NCBI RefSeq assembly: GCF_031877795.1
Contig: NC_133933.1
Coordinates: 64,306,984 to 64,370,983, forward strand
DNA from: Strix aluco
Taxonomy: Eukaryota > Chordata > Aves > Strigiformes > Strigidae
Length of the DNA stretch: 64,000 nt
Direction of reading: 5' to 3'
The translations under genes were made by a program, and so were the position numbers. Under the pieces are notes generated by a model that was not told where the DNA came from, ran no database searches, and saw only the letters and a list, made by a program, of their open reading frames with translations. Numbering within the stretch: position 1 is the stretch's first letter; the number at the start of each line of letters is the position of its first letter. Positions 12,101 through 26,420 of this stretch are shown here, in pieces.

Positions 12101-15100
12101 CTGGTAGAGCTACTGGCAATTGTAAATCTTGTCTTTGTTTTTCTTGGCCTTTTCTTGGGTGACAGAGGGAGGTGAATGGGAACTCAGCTGACACTTAAAG
12201 GAGAAGAAAGGCTACACCTTTAACGAAAACGTTTTCATCTACTTTCTTTAGCAGACAGCATTAAAAAAATATAATTTTAAGGAGCCTTCAAGGAAAAAAA
12301 AGAGTAATTAAACCCAGAATTTTGAGTATAAGCCCATTCAAGCATTTTTTGTCTTGCTTATGTTGCATGAAAGGACTAAAACAATAGCACAATGCATTAA
12401 TTCACTTTGTTAGTCATTATTTAACATGACTGTATGCTGCTTTACAGAGAACAACGAAGATAAGGGTCTCTCTAGATATGAGTGAGAGAACTGAACGATG
12501 CGAAAAGCACAGGCTCTGGCAGAGAGGAAGGCTCTTCTCCCTTTAAGGACAGCAAGCTCAGAGTCCTGCTGGCAAGACTTAATGCAAAAGGGCAGCATAT
12601 GTGTCACAGCTTGCATGGATTAGACAAACATTTGTTAACTGATTCTATTTGGGAGGGTAGAAGATGCCCCAGAAGAACACTCCAGGTCCTTACCAGCAAT
12701 CTTTCCTTTGAACACTGTGCTCTTCTGCCCATGGGGACAGAAGCTGATGCACTGGTAAAACTGAAATGGTTACCAGTGTATTATCATTCCCGCTTTTTTT
12801 TAGGCAAACAGTTTCTAATGAAATAAGAACATAAATCAGCCTTCTCCTATACTCTTTTGTTAAGAATAAATAAGATTAATAAACTAAGGGCTTGGAAGAA
12901 AAAGCGTCTTATAAAGGCATGAGAATTGCAACTATTTCTGAAGCAAGTAACATCATTTGCCATTAGAGATAGAAACCTGGATTAGGTGGCTCATGAGCCT
13001 GATCTGACCTGCTAATACCTACATAACTATGTTTTATGTACACTGATTTTCCCCAATGAGATGGTTCAAGCTGAAAATTCAGCTGTGTTCAAGACTTCCA
13101 TGAGCTGCTGAGTATTTGGATACAGAGGTTAGCTGTGGTCACCTGTAGGGGCTTCCCACCACCACATGTCTTCACAGATCTTGGTTTCAATTGCAACTAC
13201 AAGCAGAAGTTCCAGAATAGCACAAGAAAGGTTGTTCCCCAAATTGTTTCTAAAATCGGGAAGTAGAAGAAAGCTGGTAAGAGCTCCAGACTAATACAAA
13301 TGCTAGCCTCATTCACAAGGTATGCCATTCTTGTTGAGTGCTTCTGCCACCCAGATTTTTGGGCTTCCCCATCCTTGAGTATATTTTAAATATAATGTAA
13401 GGGCACAATGCTTGGCTGTTCAGAGAACCACAAACCCTCAGCCCACACCACAGAAGCTTTTAGGCTATTCAAACATGTTGCTTGGAGATTTGGTCTGTAG
13501 ACACCTCAACACAATCAGTATGGAGAAAGGGCAGGGTAGTTCCCTTAAATGGGCACTATATATGGCTCAGAACTGTTATGGACATGAATTGTAAATGCAG
13601 TCTGCAAATCTGCCCTGGATGTCTGTTTTTTGGGGTTTTTTTCCAAATAAAAATGACAGAATCGTGTAGGCACACAAATGCTGCCTATCTGCATAAATGG
13701 ATGTCTGTATATGTAACTATGCACTTAGTGGGTTGGATCCTGTTGTCTTTTCTTTACACAATGCATTTTTATAAGAAGGCAAAGATAATAATGCTCAGAT
13801 AGCTCTGAGTCTATGGCCACCCTCCCCAAAATTCTCATTTTCTTGTTCAACTTGGAATAACTAGATGAAATAAAAATAGCTTCTTTAGTGAAATATGGCC
13901 ACCCACTCCAAAAGCAGAACCCTGCTTTATCACCATCAGCAAAGAGCAGTGGCCAGGAGGTTTTCTGTTACAGTGGCTGTGTATCCACTGTCACCTGATA
14001 GCCCTGGAAGACCTTCCTAAGGCTGGGAGCACTGTCTGCACTTTCTTCAGCTCCATCCCAGCACAGAGTGCACAGGCTGAGGGCAGGTGGTGTCTGGAGA
14101 ACCAGTTAGAGCTCCCTGACCTTCCTCCTGGCCCTGGGGTTTGGGGTCTGGCTCCAACAGCTTCCAGGTTAGAAAATACTTGCAAAAGACACTTAGTCCT
14201 GTTAAGTTTCATACTCTGGTGAGAAGATTTGTTTGGCTGACGTCCTTCACTCTGCCTCCAAGGGTGTCTCTCTCATGAGACCCCATGCTAAGATGCCTCA
14301 TATGGCAGAGACAAGAAGCATGTAGAGGTCTGTGAGCTGGCTGGCAGTGGTCCCAGGGACCATTCAGGATTTGAGGAAACCTGAAGAATGAGGCCACCTC
14401 AGGCACGTCTTTTTATCACCTTGCAAAAACACGTCTTCTCCATCTCTCTTTTGTCCTGAAGGTGCAGAGGATGCTGCTGTGCTAACCTTGCAACCAACTG
14501 AGGTTCTCATCCGAGGGGACACTGGCATACCTCAGGAACATGGCAAGACAGAGAAAGTGCTCCAGTGGTTCAGACAGATAAACACAAATGGTGTTCAGCA
14601 TATTTAAAATGCAACCTGCATGAGTGTCAGTGGTATGTCACAGGAAAGAAGAATTATTTGTATTTGGGCTGATGGAGCCAGGTTTTATCGAGTGTGTTAT
14701 GGTTTCTGAAGGTCTGAAAAGGCTTGGAAGTTGTCTGTGACAGGTTAAAACCCTCAAGTGAAAAATGTAAAAAAATAGCTTGAAGTCACCCAAAGGTGGT
14801 GTTGACAAATAGCAGTTTCTCAGGGATCCAAGAGAAGAGATTCTGCCTCAGTTTGGGCTGGCTGAATGCTAGCTGATGAAGCATGAATGTGACAACTGTA
14901 GGCTTTTCTCTGTGTTACCAGATAATCTGAAACCCCATGTCTGGCTTTTTCAAATATACTGTGGTTTGTAACCACTAAGTCAGCTGCTGTGAGGACGACA
15001 CAAGCGATGGTCATCTCAGCACTGGGGGAAGACCCCACTGGGGCCAATGATGACCAACACGTCCCAGCAAATGGTGAATTCTGGTCATGGGAATGAGCAA

Positions 15101-17795
15101 TTCAGCAAATTTCTCAAACAGCAAAAGGCACGTAGTTGCTTTCAAAGAATAAGACAAGCCAAGCTAAGTCACTTGACTGGCAACAAAATAAAGAGCTCAT
15201 TTAAAAGAAACCGAGCATATGTGAGTTGTAGAAAACTTTCATGCTTGCACAACAAGCCACTAGGCACTGAGGAAAGACACCAGCCAGTTGCCACAGATCA
15301 TATGATGCTGTCGGTCACATGAACCAGCTTTGCAGAGAAAATCTCTCTGATGTGCCTTTTAGACAGTTACTCAGCAGATTAGCTGCCATGGCCCTTGCGG
15401 AAGGTTATCTATCTTCCCCATTTTGTAGCATTATGTACTCTTAAACCCTTGTTTTCAAGAGTCTTTAGCAGGGTCAAAGAGAGAGATGGGCAGAGGACCT
15501 CAATCTCTGTGAGGTGAGAGTGGGAAGACTTTTACTTTTCCATACTCCAGCATAGATTTTTGCAAGTCTAAAAATGATTATACCTGGTCAGATTAAAGGG
15601 ACTGGCTTTTCCCTGCTTACTTGCTTAGTTCAACACAAGAGAGGAAACTCCACTTCTAGTTTATCAGCATCCCACATGCAAACAAAAAGTGTAACACCTC
15701 AGAACCTGCCAGTTTCTCTCAGAGAAGGAGGGTGTGAAGAAATGTCACCAGCAGTTGCTTTCTGAATGCACAGTGGGCTGGAATGTCCTCTCACTGGCAT
15801 CACTATTATGCAGCCTTTGCAGGAGCCCCTTGCCTCTGCTCAGATCTGCCTCTGCTCTCATTCCTTTTTTGCCTTTCTGCCTTCTGCTTGGTCAAACGGG
15901 AGGCATAAACCCAACTGCTGTCTGGGCCTGGGAGCATTTTGCACTCACCGTGCCCTGGGCAAAGCAGGGGTGACCCCAGCTTAGAGCATCCCCAGTGGCA
16001 TGACAGGAACCTAAAGCAGCTATTACAAAACTGTCAGGAAACATCAGACAATCCCAGACTTCTTTTGTCATAAGGGAGGTGTGAGAGTGGTACAGGCCCG
16101 TGCTGCTGAAGGGAACCTACATGAGTAAATGAGATGCGCCTCAGGGCATAAAAGAGCAGAGAGCTACTGCTGGGAAGAACAGTTTAAGAGCAACATGCCA
16201 CTGTTGTTATGTGAGCAGTATAGGTGGAAGAAAAATGGTGATGTTATTTCCTAAGAGCTGCACAAGGAGAATGTCTTTCTTTATCAGGAACTGAAAGAAG
16301 CACTTTTCTATAAAGAAGAGCAAGAAGTTTTTATTCCGTCTCAGTTCATTTCTTCATCTGGAAAACAGGCTCCCTCCAGTTTTCCTCTTAGACTGAAGGA
16401 AATGTGCTACCATTCATGTGTGCTACTCTGTACATACTATGTGTTTACCACATGTGTATGGTGTTGTGGGAAATACTGAACATCTGAACCAGTGGTTTAA
16501 GCCCCTTTATAGTCAATGGGGAGAAAAAGGCAGCTCCAGCTGCAGAAACCCTCTGATCTGTCTTAGGTTCCTACTGTAGGACAGGATTCCTCCCCAGGTA
16601 GACATGTCTTGCTCTCTCTCTGGACTATAGGGAGAGTCTAGATGACTAACTTGGATGTAGATGTGTCAGTTTAGACAGAGAAAATAGCCAGTGGGTGTTA
16701 TGCCCACTACCTTTTGCAACAACAGGGATGTCTCACCAGTTCCTCATGATGCCCCCTTGGACTGGCTGTGTTGACTCACAGTCTCAGCTTTTGACTGCAT
16801 CCTTTTTGGGTGAAAGCTGTTATTTTGTGCTGTGTTTGAACAACACCTTGAGCAATAAGGGTTCAGTCTGTGCTCTTTCAATGAACCCTTAGTGTTGCCA
16901 CACACAAAACTGACTATAACCATCATCCCAAAAAAATGAAAGTATGTTTGTCTCATGCTTCTGTGATTTCAGTGTTGGGATACCAAAGCTAGTGTAACCA
17001 GCAGGATGGAGGGAAAAAATAGAGACACATGTCACAGGTCAGAAACTATGGCAGTGCCAGTCAGCATGTCTTCACAGCAGTGACTTGATGATTTCTGCCA
17101 TCCAAGACTCTGGGTCTCCATTCCCAAGGCTCTGCCTTGGTGAAATGACTCTACCAGAGATGGATCCCATGGGTACCCTAAGAAGGCAACCTAAAAGTGA
17201 GACCCTGCTACTCCCTTCTGCAGCTGTGGCACAACCTTCTGCCTGAAGCACAGGCTGGGTCTCAGTGAGCTGTGGGTTGCATGCAGAAAGAAGGCAGCAT
17301 TTGGGTGTGAAGAAGAGCAGGAGGTATTAATCCTCAGATGCAGTAGTTCTCTTATTCTTGTCTGGTCCACCAGCTTCCATGTTGCCACTTTCTGATGAAT
17401 TTTGGTGACATTTCACACAGCTGTGCTGAATTGTATGGCATAGCATTCATCTGCCATGCTATCTGGGCTGTCTCAGGCTTGTGTCAGAATGTGGGAAGTG
17501 AAAGTAGAGGCACCACTTTGTATTTAGACTGTGACCTCATTATTTTGAATTGATCTTCCCCCACTTTGTAAACTGGCCATGCAGTAAGCATGCAGGACCA
17601 CAACAGCGAAGGCCAGGTTTGCAGGAGGGAGTGTGCTGAGAGGTGTGCATATGTAGCCAGCTGGAACAAGAAGGACAGATGTGCACGGGTGCATCTTTTG
17701 TGGACTCCTATCAAGAGGAAAGTGGTCACTCTTGGTAACAGGAGACCACAGATTTACTTTCACCTAAAAGTTGTCTAAAACAAGTTAAACACCAG
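6107..17795. other. Intergenic, no gene recognised
   Basis: Long mixed-composition stretch with only short open frames. A very weak match to the next TAGAP coding exon lies near 6340-6420 and is discussed as a finding. Around 10,600-10,870 there is an AT-rich run with a TATATA motif that might be an old LTR, but I could not define its ends. Homopolymer T tracts occur near 11,980 and 12,090. No splice-bounded exon, tRNA or other RNA gene was recognised. Confidence 0.45.
12061..12100 (+). repeat. (TTTG)n and poly-T low-complexity tract
   Basis: About five TTTG units are followed by about twelve T residues. This is a simple repeat, possibly the reversed A-tail of an unrecognised retroelement, but no element body was identified next to it. 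Confidence 0.8.
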
Positions 17796-18462
17796 CAAGC
17801 GACAGCCGGCTGAACATGAGCCAGCAGTGTGCCCAGGTGGCCAAGAAGGCCAATGGCATCCTGGCCTGTATCAGAAATAGTGTGGGCAGCAGGGACAGGG
17901 AAGTGATCTTACCCCTGTACTCGGCACTGGTGAGGCCGCACCTTGATTACTGTGTTCAGTTTTGGGCCCCTCACTACAAAAACGACATTGAATTACTCGA
18001 GCGTGTCCAGAGAAGGGCAACGAAGCTGGTGAAGGGTCTGGAGCACATGTTGTATGAGGAGCGGCTGAGGGAACTGGGGTTGTTTAGTCTGGAGAAGAGG
18101 AGGCTGAGGGGAGACCTCATCGCCCTCTACAACTCCCTGAAAGGAGGTTACAGAGAGCTGGGGATGAGTCTCTTTAACCAAGTAATGAGTGATAAGACAA
18201 GAGGGAATGGCTTCAAGTTGTGCCAGGGAAGGTTTAGACTGGATATTAGGAAGTATTTCTTTACAGAACGGGTTGTTAGGTGTTGGAATGGGCTGCCCAG
18301 GGCAGTGGTGGAGTCCCCATCCCTGGAGGTGTTTAAGAGTAGGGTCGACATAGCACTGAGGTATATGGTATAGTTGGAAACTGCCAATGCTAGGTTAAAG
18401 GTTGGACTAGATTATCTTCAAGGTCTTTTCCAACCTAGATGATTCTATGATTCTATGATTCT
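17796..18462 (+). mobile_element. CR1 LINE fragment, ORF2 C-terminus plus 3' tail
   Basis: An open frame at 17816-18373 (185 codons) encodes the C-terminal part of the CR1 ORF2 polyprotein, downstream of the reverse transcriptase catalytic core. Typical strings are '[19 protein letters not shown]', '[16 protein letters not shown]', '[19 protein letters not shown]' and '[14 protein letters not shown]'. It is followed by 'ggtcttttccaacctagatg' and three ATTCTATG-type repeats. The endonuclease and the reverse transcriptase active site are missing through 5' truncation, so it cannot retrotranspose. The frame is still open, so the insertion is comparatively young. It is not a host gene. Confidence 0.95.
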
Positions 18463-21400
18463 TAGCAATCCTGAATTGTAGGCTGTGACAGCTCTGGAAG
18501 ATATGGATAGCCTGTATAAAATCTAGAGAACCACTGAGTTCTCTTTATTTCATGACAGGGCTCACCAGTAAGCGGCAGCTATACAAGATGTAAAGATCTA
18601 GGATTGAAAACGACTGCTGTAAAGATGTCTTCTCACTTCATGCACCTCTGTGTCAGACAAGCCTTTAGTCATTTTATGTTTCTCTGCTCTTAATCTGCCA
18701 AAGGAGGACGGGAACACTGCCTTTCTTCCACCTCATCTCCTTTGTCCACTGCAACCTGTGTGTTTCTGGGGGCAATGGCAGACTCTTGTTAGAAATACCC
18801 AAAAGCAATGGAGAGCTCCTTTTTTTGGCAGGTCTTTTTGGTACCACTGGGATATGGCCCTGTCCCTGGCCTCCAACCTCCCTTCCTGTATGGTCAGGGA
18901 GATGACCCCCCACTGTCTCTGCTCCACATTTGCTTCAGAATAAGCAAAGGAGATGAGGCATCTTGCTCCTCTAAAACACCATGAGATCAGGGGTAAGAGG
19001 CACCTCAGGCTTTCACCTACCCTTTAGCCAGCAGCAAGCTGAGGAGACTCTCTGAAATGGTGTGTGGCTGTCAGAGCAGGGCCCAGATGACAAATTAGCT
19101 GTGGCTTGATGGCAAAACTATTTTCACTGACAGAAAGTCCCCACAGTAGAGGAGAGGGCCAGGTGCTAACATGTCAGATCCTGTTACCAACCTTGCACAG
19201 TCTCTGCCAGAGCTAAGAGAGGAGCGTGCTGATTTGGAAAAGCCCTTGTGACCTCCCTTGGACATTACCATGACCACTCTGAGGGACAATTCTGACACTG
19301 CAGCCCCAGCAGGCATCATATCGGTATGAAGAGACTCCAGATGAAGAGCAGCCTTACATTCAGTAGAAGTAAGAATGGGAAGACAGAAGGGGAAAGGCTG
19401 GTCATGTGGATATCCCATGTAGGAGCAGAGCTCATTCATCCTGGGATGGGACTGGGCTGGTGCAGGCACATGCAGCGCCAACGGTGCTCCAGGAGAAACC
19501 TACAGTCTGTGCTCAGAGCTGAAGGGGAGGTGGGATTTAGGCTTGGTAGCCCTTGGTGACTGACTTCCAAATCCAAATGCCCTTGGCCTCCTCAGCCCGT
19601 CTTCCATGAGGAATTCCTGATCTTTTCAGATATGGGATGATGAGCTGGGTGAGAAACACTTTACCCATCCCATGAAAAGTTTCTGAGTCTTACAAATTTT
19701 CAGAAGAAAATTCTGTTCAGATCACACAAAACTTCAGTTTCCCAAGGTATTTCCCAAAAAACTGGAAGGGAAGATTAAAGAGCTGCACTGAAATAAACAG
19801 CAGCGGGAAAATCAGGCTAGACAGACCTACCATAATTGGGCCACTTTCCTGTCTTTTGTTGCAAACTAGTAAAACAAAAGTTAAATTCAGTGGGTGAATT
19901 TTAATTGCAACATCATTCTCTGTGATGTCAGTTTATGGACATGTTGAGCCTCTAAGAAAAACATCTCCATAAACAGCAGAAGTAACTGCTCTTCTGCCCC
20001 TCTCGCAAAATATATTCCAGGAAATCATGAGGGAAATAATATGTCTAGTGAGGAATCCATTTCCAGGAAAAAACCCTCAGGCTGGATGGGCCAAAGACAA
20101 GAGAAACTGAACAGTGTGGAGGGAAACATAATCACAGAAACCTGTGGTAGCTGCATATATCAATGCAGAAATAAAAATGTGCTAGACAATATCACATGGG
20201 TTGCGATGAGGTGTATTCAAAAATTTTGAAATAAGAAAGCGAAGAATATAATTTACATTTATCTTAAGCTCACTCCTTATGCATTCATTTCAAATCCAGA
20301 ATGAGACAGGGATCATATGAAAAAAAAATCTATGTAGTCATATGACCAGAGACATTATGAGAGCACACAGAGTCAAGGCAGCTGTGGTTTGCCCATGCAG
20401 CCATAAAGTGGACACTTCCCAGTCAATTCCCAGTTGGATTAATCAATCAAGATCACTTACTTTCTTCAGCGTAATTTCCCAGATCTTTAATAGAGAGAAA
20501 ACAGACACATCTTCATTGCTTTGTTGTGCAGGCATATGCATCCTTTCACTTCAGATTTTGTTGTTTGTAAGCCCGAGTTTGAAAGCTGGGGCTCCCAAGC
20601 CCCTGGCAAGAATTAAGTATGTTTCTAAATCTGAATGGAAGAAAAGTGACAACCCAGCTTAAGCCAAGACCAGGGAGATGGCTGTAACTGGGCAGCATTC
20701 CCACCAAGGTCATGGATTCTCATTCCTCTTCTGTTTGGGATAAAAGTGTTCATAAACAGGAGAAAAAAAAGGAACAGTGAGACTTAATAAAGACAGCCTA
20801 CAGATACGGTTCAGGAGACCCTTTTGCTCCCTGTCCTCATTCAGAGCAAGCATGATGATGATGCATAGCTTTTTCTCACTAACTTCAGGTGTCTCTACAG
20901 AAACCGTGAAGACCCCTTCCAGCCTGTCTTCTCTCTTGACAGTGTCTACTGTGGTTTTGGAGCTGTCTCCCAAAGGAAGAGCAAACAGAAGAACAGATGT
21001 AAACAGCTAAGCAGCTTGTCACTTTTCCTGTCTGCCTTTCACAGGGGTCTCTGACCTCCACGTTACCACTGTCCTCAACTATGGGCACTGCACTAGTTGG
21101 GTAACATGGGGGTGATCAGAGCTACTTGCTCCTCACTGAGCACTCTCTTTCATCTGCCCAACTTCTGCATATCATGATATGTAACTTTCACTAGTATCTG
21201 CATTTCTTACTCCACCCCACCATCAGATCATGGTCTGAAAAGAGAAAATGAGCGAGAAAACGAGAAGAATACCGTATCTGCATAGGTATTAAAGAATTAA
21301 TTCTCTCTGTTAATAATTACTTGGTATGTTTGTCTCCTTGAAGATGTCAGCCGAATGTCCTTACCACAAGCTCTGCCACTATGAACCAGCTGAGGGACTT

Positions 21401-24400
21401 TAACCTTTTGTCATTGTAAGGTTAGTTAACATTGAGTCAAAAAACAAGTCACAGTGGCTTGCATCAAGTGAGGGCTGCTATCTCAAAGATAAGATGCATA
21501 TTTGCATCAGAGGAGTCAGCCAGCTCCTAACTCAGCATCTCTGTCAACTGCTGCCTCCCCATCTCATGGGCCCAGGAGCCGTATGTGCCACAGTACAGGT
21601 GGAAACTGTTCAGCTGACTAAACCTTCTCCCTCCTCCCTGCTCTGTGCAGCTGTCAGATGTTCTCAGTATGGTGGCTGCTGTTGTTCCTGGATTGGTACT
21701 GATGGGAACATTGCGTTAAGTGTTCCTGCATTTAGTTGTTATTTGGACAGGCCAACAAAGTGGTCCCAAGGCAACCCAAGCTTGGGAAGGTCTTTGACAA
21801 TGGTACATTCTACCTCCCCAAAAGCCAAGTGGACTTTAAGAAAATAATGCAAAGGTATTTGTATCACCGTAGCTTTCCATATGCTGAACAGCAAAGACAC
21901 TGAGAAGGTTTGTGGGTCCCTCAGATGAAAGATTTTAAGATTCATATGTAGCAAAACCAGGGATCATAATCAATTCCCCCTTAAGACATCTTTAGCCCTC
22001 TTCTACAGAGCACTACTGTCAGCTGGTACATTGAAAATTTGTTACTAGCTGCTCTTAAGTTGAAGTGTAACCATTCCTGGAGGTGTTGAGAGAAGTGTGA
22101 GCATACATGCACTCTCCCGTGGGACAGCTGGTTAGTAGGAATCAGGTTAGCCAGCGTTAATGGGGTGAGACCCAGTGATGACTGGGGGATCTGTAGTACA
22201 AATCAGCTATGACATGTGCAAATGCTGTTATTTATAATCAGCCAATACAATAGGATGGTTTCTTGGTTTTCTCTACACTTTTGTTACTGTTGCATATTTT
22301 ATGGGCCGATCCAAACACCTCCTGAATTCCCACAAGACCTTAGTAGGATTCGTATTTTATGCTTTGCCTTATAACACTACTTATTAAAGAAAATGGTACC
22401 TTCCTCATTTTCCTGTGGTCATGAATATCCCTTTTAATGCATCAGGTTTGTGGAGAAGGAATGGCTTCTGCCTGTGCACAAGATTATTAGCATGTCAAAG
22501 TCCTGTTAATGGTTTATACAGCATGGCACCATGGTGGAGATGTGCCAAAGGATCTCAGTGAACCAGTGCTCACTTACAGTAAAGGAAATTACACTAAAGG
22601 AAACATCTTCCTGTGGCCCCATAAGTCTGGTGCAAGGCAGAATTCATTCAGAACAAAGTTCCACTAGGAACACAATGAAATCTCTTCATTCATAAAATTT
22701 TGGCTGGTAGTAGACCTTTGAATCATACTAATTTTTTAGAGATTAGTCATTGACTAAAACTTGATTCAAGCACCATTTGGAGCAACTCATCTCTGAATCC
22801 CAGCCTTGCAGCATTCCTGTGCAATATTTCTGTGACAACGCAAATCAAAACCTAGATGCTGATGTCCATCCCTTTTCTCTCTGAGTCCCCAGACCTGGCA
22901 TTCCAGGCAAGCACCCTGATATTAAATCCATCCTCTGTAATTATCAGATGCAGCCTAGGTCATGCTTTTATCATCTGTTTTCTGTAGAAATTATTTGGGG
23001 AATGCGTCATGTAGACTCTGTACCTCCTTTCACCAGTACTGAAAATAAAAGGGATCACAATGAAAAGCACTGCCCAAGTGCAGGTCAGTTTTATCTCATC
23101 CATGCTCAGTGCACAGGGGTCATGAAGAAGAGAAAACTGAAAGGAGTTACACTTCAAACTGCCAGAGCCTATCTGCCCTCTGCCTGACACTAAGCTCATC
23201 CAAAATTTGCCAAGGCAGTTGTGTTCCCAACTCCTACTTAAAATCAGGGTGGGTAGGCGATTAAAAAGGCAACAGGTCCCTAATTATCTTTGAGGATCTG
23301 GTCCTTGACTCCACTTCCTCACCAGAGCCCACAGTGGTAACTCCCCAGCACAACATTGCCCACAGCCGCCAAGGCCAGCTCCAGCCTCTTCCCACTGAGA
23401 CGGCACAGAAGTCACGGCAAAGGAGATAAAATCCCACAAGTGGGCAAATCCTGTTTCCATCCCCTCTTCTCTTCTAAGGAACAGAGATTAGGGTGGTACC
23501 TTCACCATGGAAAGCGGAGCCTTCATACATCTGTATCATTGTGAAAGAGTTTGTGGTTTCTAATAGAAATTCCCCATTTTGAGGACAGAAATTTTTAGTA
23601 AAAGTGATAGAATATTTCATGACAGCAGGCTTTTATAGGTGTTCTTTCATAAAGGCACAATCCAAGGCACACCAAAACCATGGGATTTTCCCCATTGTTG
23701 TTGCCACTTATCCCTGTTTAATTTTGAATGCCACTTAAATCAGAGTGGTGACATTTTTATACGTGGGATGCACAGAGAACCAGGCTGCAGGAATTGGGCC
23801 CTTTTCAGTTACACCTACACGGATAGAGAAACAGCTGCACAAACCACTGTGAGGGAAGGCATTTTTGGCCGGAAAATTCATTCTGCAAAACTAGTGGCAT
23901 CTTACACATTGAAAAAAAGAGAACCAACAAAAACTGTGTTTTGAGGAACTAAAACTAGGATCTGCTAAGCGATAATAAAGAAGGAAAAAAAGAGAAGGAA
24001 GAGAAAAAAACAGCCATGGTGTCTGACCATAATTTCCTTTTAGAAGATTACCTCTGTGTAAGAAATCAAGCAACTACTTTCAAGTTGATGAAAGTTTGGA
24101 TTTTTTTTCAATCAATACAACTTAATTCAGCATTTAGAAACTAAACTGGAAAATACAGGCATCTTTTTTCCTTAGTTTCATTAAAATCACTTTATCTACA
24201 TAGACTACTGGCCAAACCCCAGCCAAAATTTTCTAAGATAAGCTAAGCAAAAATCACTGGTTGACCAAAGAGGATATTGTTCCTATTTGCTACTGGAATC
24301 TTCCCCCATTTTTCAAAATAAGTAATCTCTGGGGTATAAAATGGGCCTTTGTCTCTTGACCAGGTACCCCAGTGTACTGAAAGTGGAAGAGGGGAATTTC

Positions 24401-26284
24401 AGGCTCTGAAGTGATACATAAGTTCAAATACCATTGATTTTCATTTGCTTATGATGAGAGTAGAGAAAAGGGACAGACCTATTAATTACAAGGATAAAGC
24501 AGTGATTTCTGCCTTGGTATCAAAGGTATTCAGTTCACACTCCAGCTCAGCATGTTCAGCTAAGCACTTGTCTATGCTATATGCTGAAAAGTGATGAACT
24601 GAATCAGGTGCTTTGATACACTGAAAATCTCAGTGTTCACACAGATGTTGTCACACTGGTGGAAAGGGATGTTCTCTGGCTTGTTGTTAGGATATAGAGC
24701 AAGAAGTCTACCTTCATACACACATCCCTCCAGTCACCATCCCAGTGTTTTTTTAGAAGATAAACATGATGTTTATGAAAACTGGCAGCTACCTCTTACC
24801 TTCAGCACTTCTTGTATGTTGAATATACAAGAAGTTTTGTATATTTTGACAGCCCTCCAGACATGTATTTGATGACAGAGGCATACCTTGGCATAGGCCT
24901 TGTTGATAGGTAGAATGGGCTGTCCATCTAACCACCTTCCACCATCCGTTTCCTCATCTTTGTAGCTCAAAACCTGAATGCAGTCACCGAAGCTTTATCT
25001 GAAAATCTGAATATGCTGTTCTGAGAACAGTGGAACCAACCGTGTGACATTTCCTACAGGCTTGTGACCTTTGTGCCCTGATAAACCTCTCTGCAAAGAC
25101 CTTGATCTCCACCATGATTATATGCCATTTCCAACAGGCACACCACAGGTAGCCCAGAGCTACAGGCACAGTGACTGGGTGGCCATGATGTACATGCTGG
25201 TTAGCCACCCAAGACTCTTTAATGACTTTTTCTCAAGCAAAAATATCTACCAGCCACTATTTTCCAAAATGCTTGTAGGAAGTTCACTGGCTTGGGGAAA
25301 ATTTACTCACTTGCCTGTTGTGACTGGAATTAATGTAGAGACTAAAAGTTACTGGGGGTGATAGAGGAGTAAAAGACACCTGGGAAAAAAAGTGCAATAA
25401 CATAAGCATTGCCTGCGAGACCAGGAGCCCAAGATTAAAAGTGTAGAAAGGACTAAATCCAGTTAAATCTGGTAAAAGTTCTGCACGGCTAAAGATAAAG
25501 AATTTGACATAGGAAAGTAAAAATTAGAGGACAAAGAATATTGTGTGTGAGAAGTTAGACACAAATGTCTTAGCTGTGGGCTGGGGGTTTATGAGGAACT
25601 GCCACTGAGGCCCCTGAACCTCATGAAGAATTAGACCCTTTTTGCTAAGGGGTCTTGCAAACTTCATTTCTAAGGATGCTAAGAGCTTTTTTAGGAGCTT
25701 GAAGGTAGACAGCAGTTGCAATGAGCCCCTCCCAAGCTTACTTTGAAGGAAATAGCTCCTCAGAGAGCATGTAGACATTGTGTGACACCATATCCTACTA
25801 TCATCTGCCTGATGTTTAAAACATAGCCTCTGTTGTGACCATGCTGGAGTCCCCATATGAGATCCCTTCCCAGAGATCAGGCAAAGGAGGGGAGTTCATG
25901 CTCAGGAACATTTTTATTACAGAATCTAGATAAAATTGTTAGTTCAGTTACCATATTGAATGGTTATTTCATTGTGACATTGTCATATTTCCTCCTGACA
26001 ATAAGCTACATGCTTAAAACAAGTATTTGATCTGGCCAGAAGGTGACTGTCACATTTCAATGTGGTAAGCAGAACTGCAAATACCTCAAGGGACACAAGT
26101 AATGCGCAGAAAACAACATATTGTCCTCACAGATGATGCATTTAAAATGCCTCCACTTGCCAAAGATAGTCCACTAAGGCTAAAATTAAGGTCTTCTCTT
26201 TGCTACGTGGAACACAGGAGACAGAGGAGGCAACAGCTGCCAAACTCTTTACAGGGTTCTCCTGTATGTACCTCTTTTCACTAA
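18463..26284. other. Intergenic, no gene recognised
   Basis: Mixed-composition sequence with short chance frames (60-130 codons) on both strands. No splice-bounded conserved exon, CR1 tail or LTR end was recognised. A small AAT/ATT-rich content and short purine tracts (for example near 23,980-24,010) are the only structure seen. Confidence 0.45.
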
Positions 26285-26420
26285 AAAATATCAAAGCACC
26301 TTATGCAGTGCAGTGACCTTTTATTTTCGGCACGTTATTAATGAGAAACTGAGGCAGAAAGAAGGCAAGCTACCTTTCAGATATTACATGGAAAATCAAA
26401 GGGCAAAACAAAGCACCTCC
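26285..26420 (-). repeat. Possible MIR-like SINE, antisense
   Basis: The segment 'aatgagaaactgaggcagaa' followed by 'gaaggcaagctacctttcag' and, upstream, 'tatcaaagcaccttatgcag' resembles the reverse complement of the MIR central core and 3' side. The match is shorter and more degraded than at 1395-1590, so this is tentative. Confidence 0.4.

Noticed and set aside
17816-18373. 185-codon open frame as a host gene
   Set aside because: The protein is the CR1 ORF2 C-terminus and is followed directly by the CR1 3' tail.
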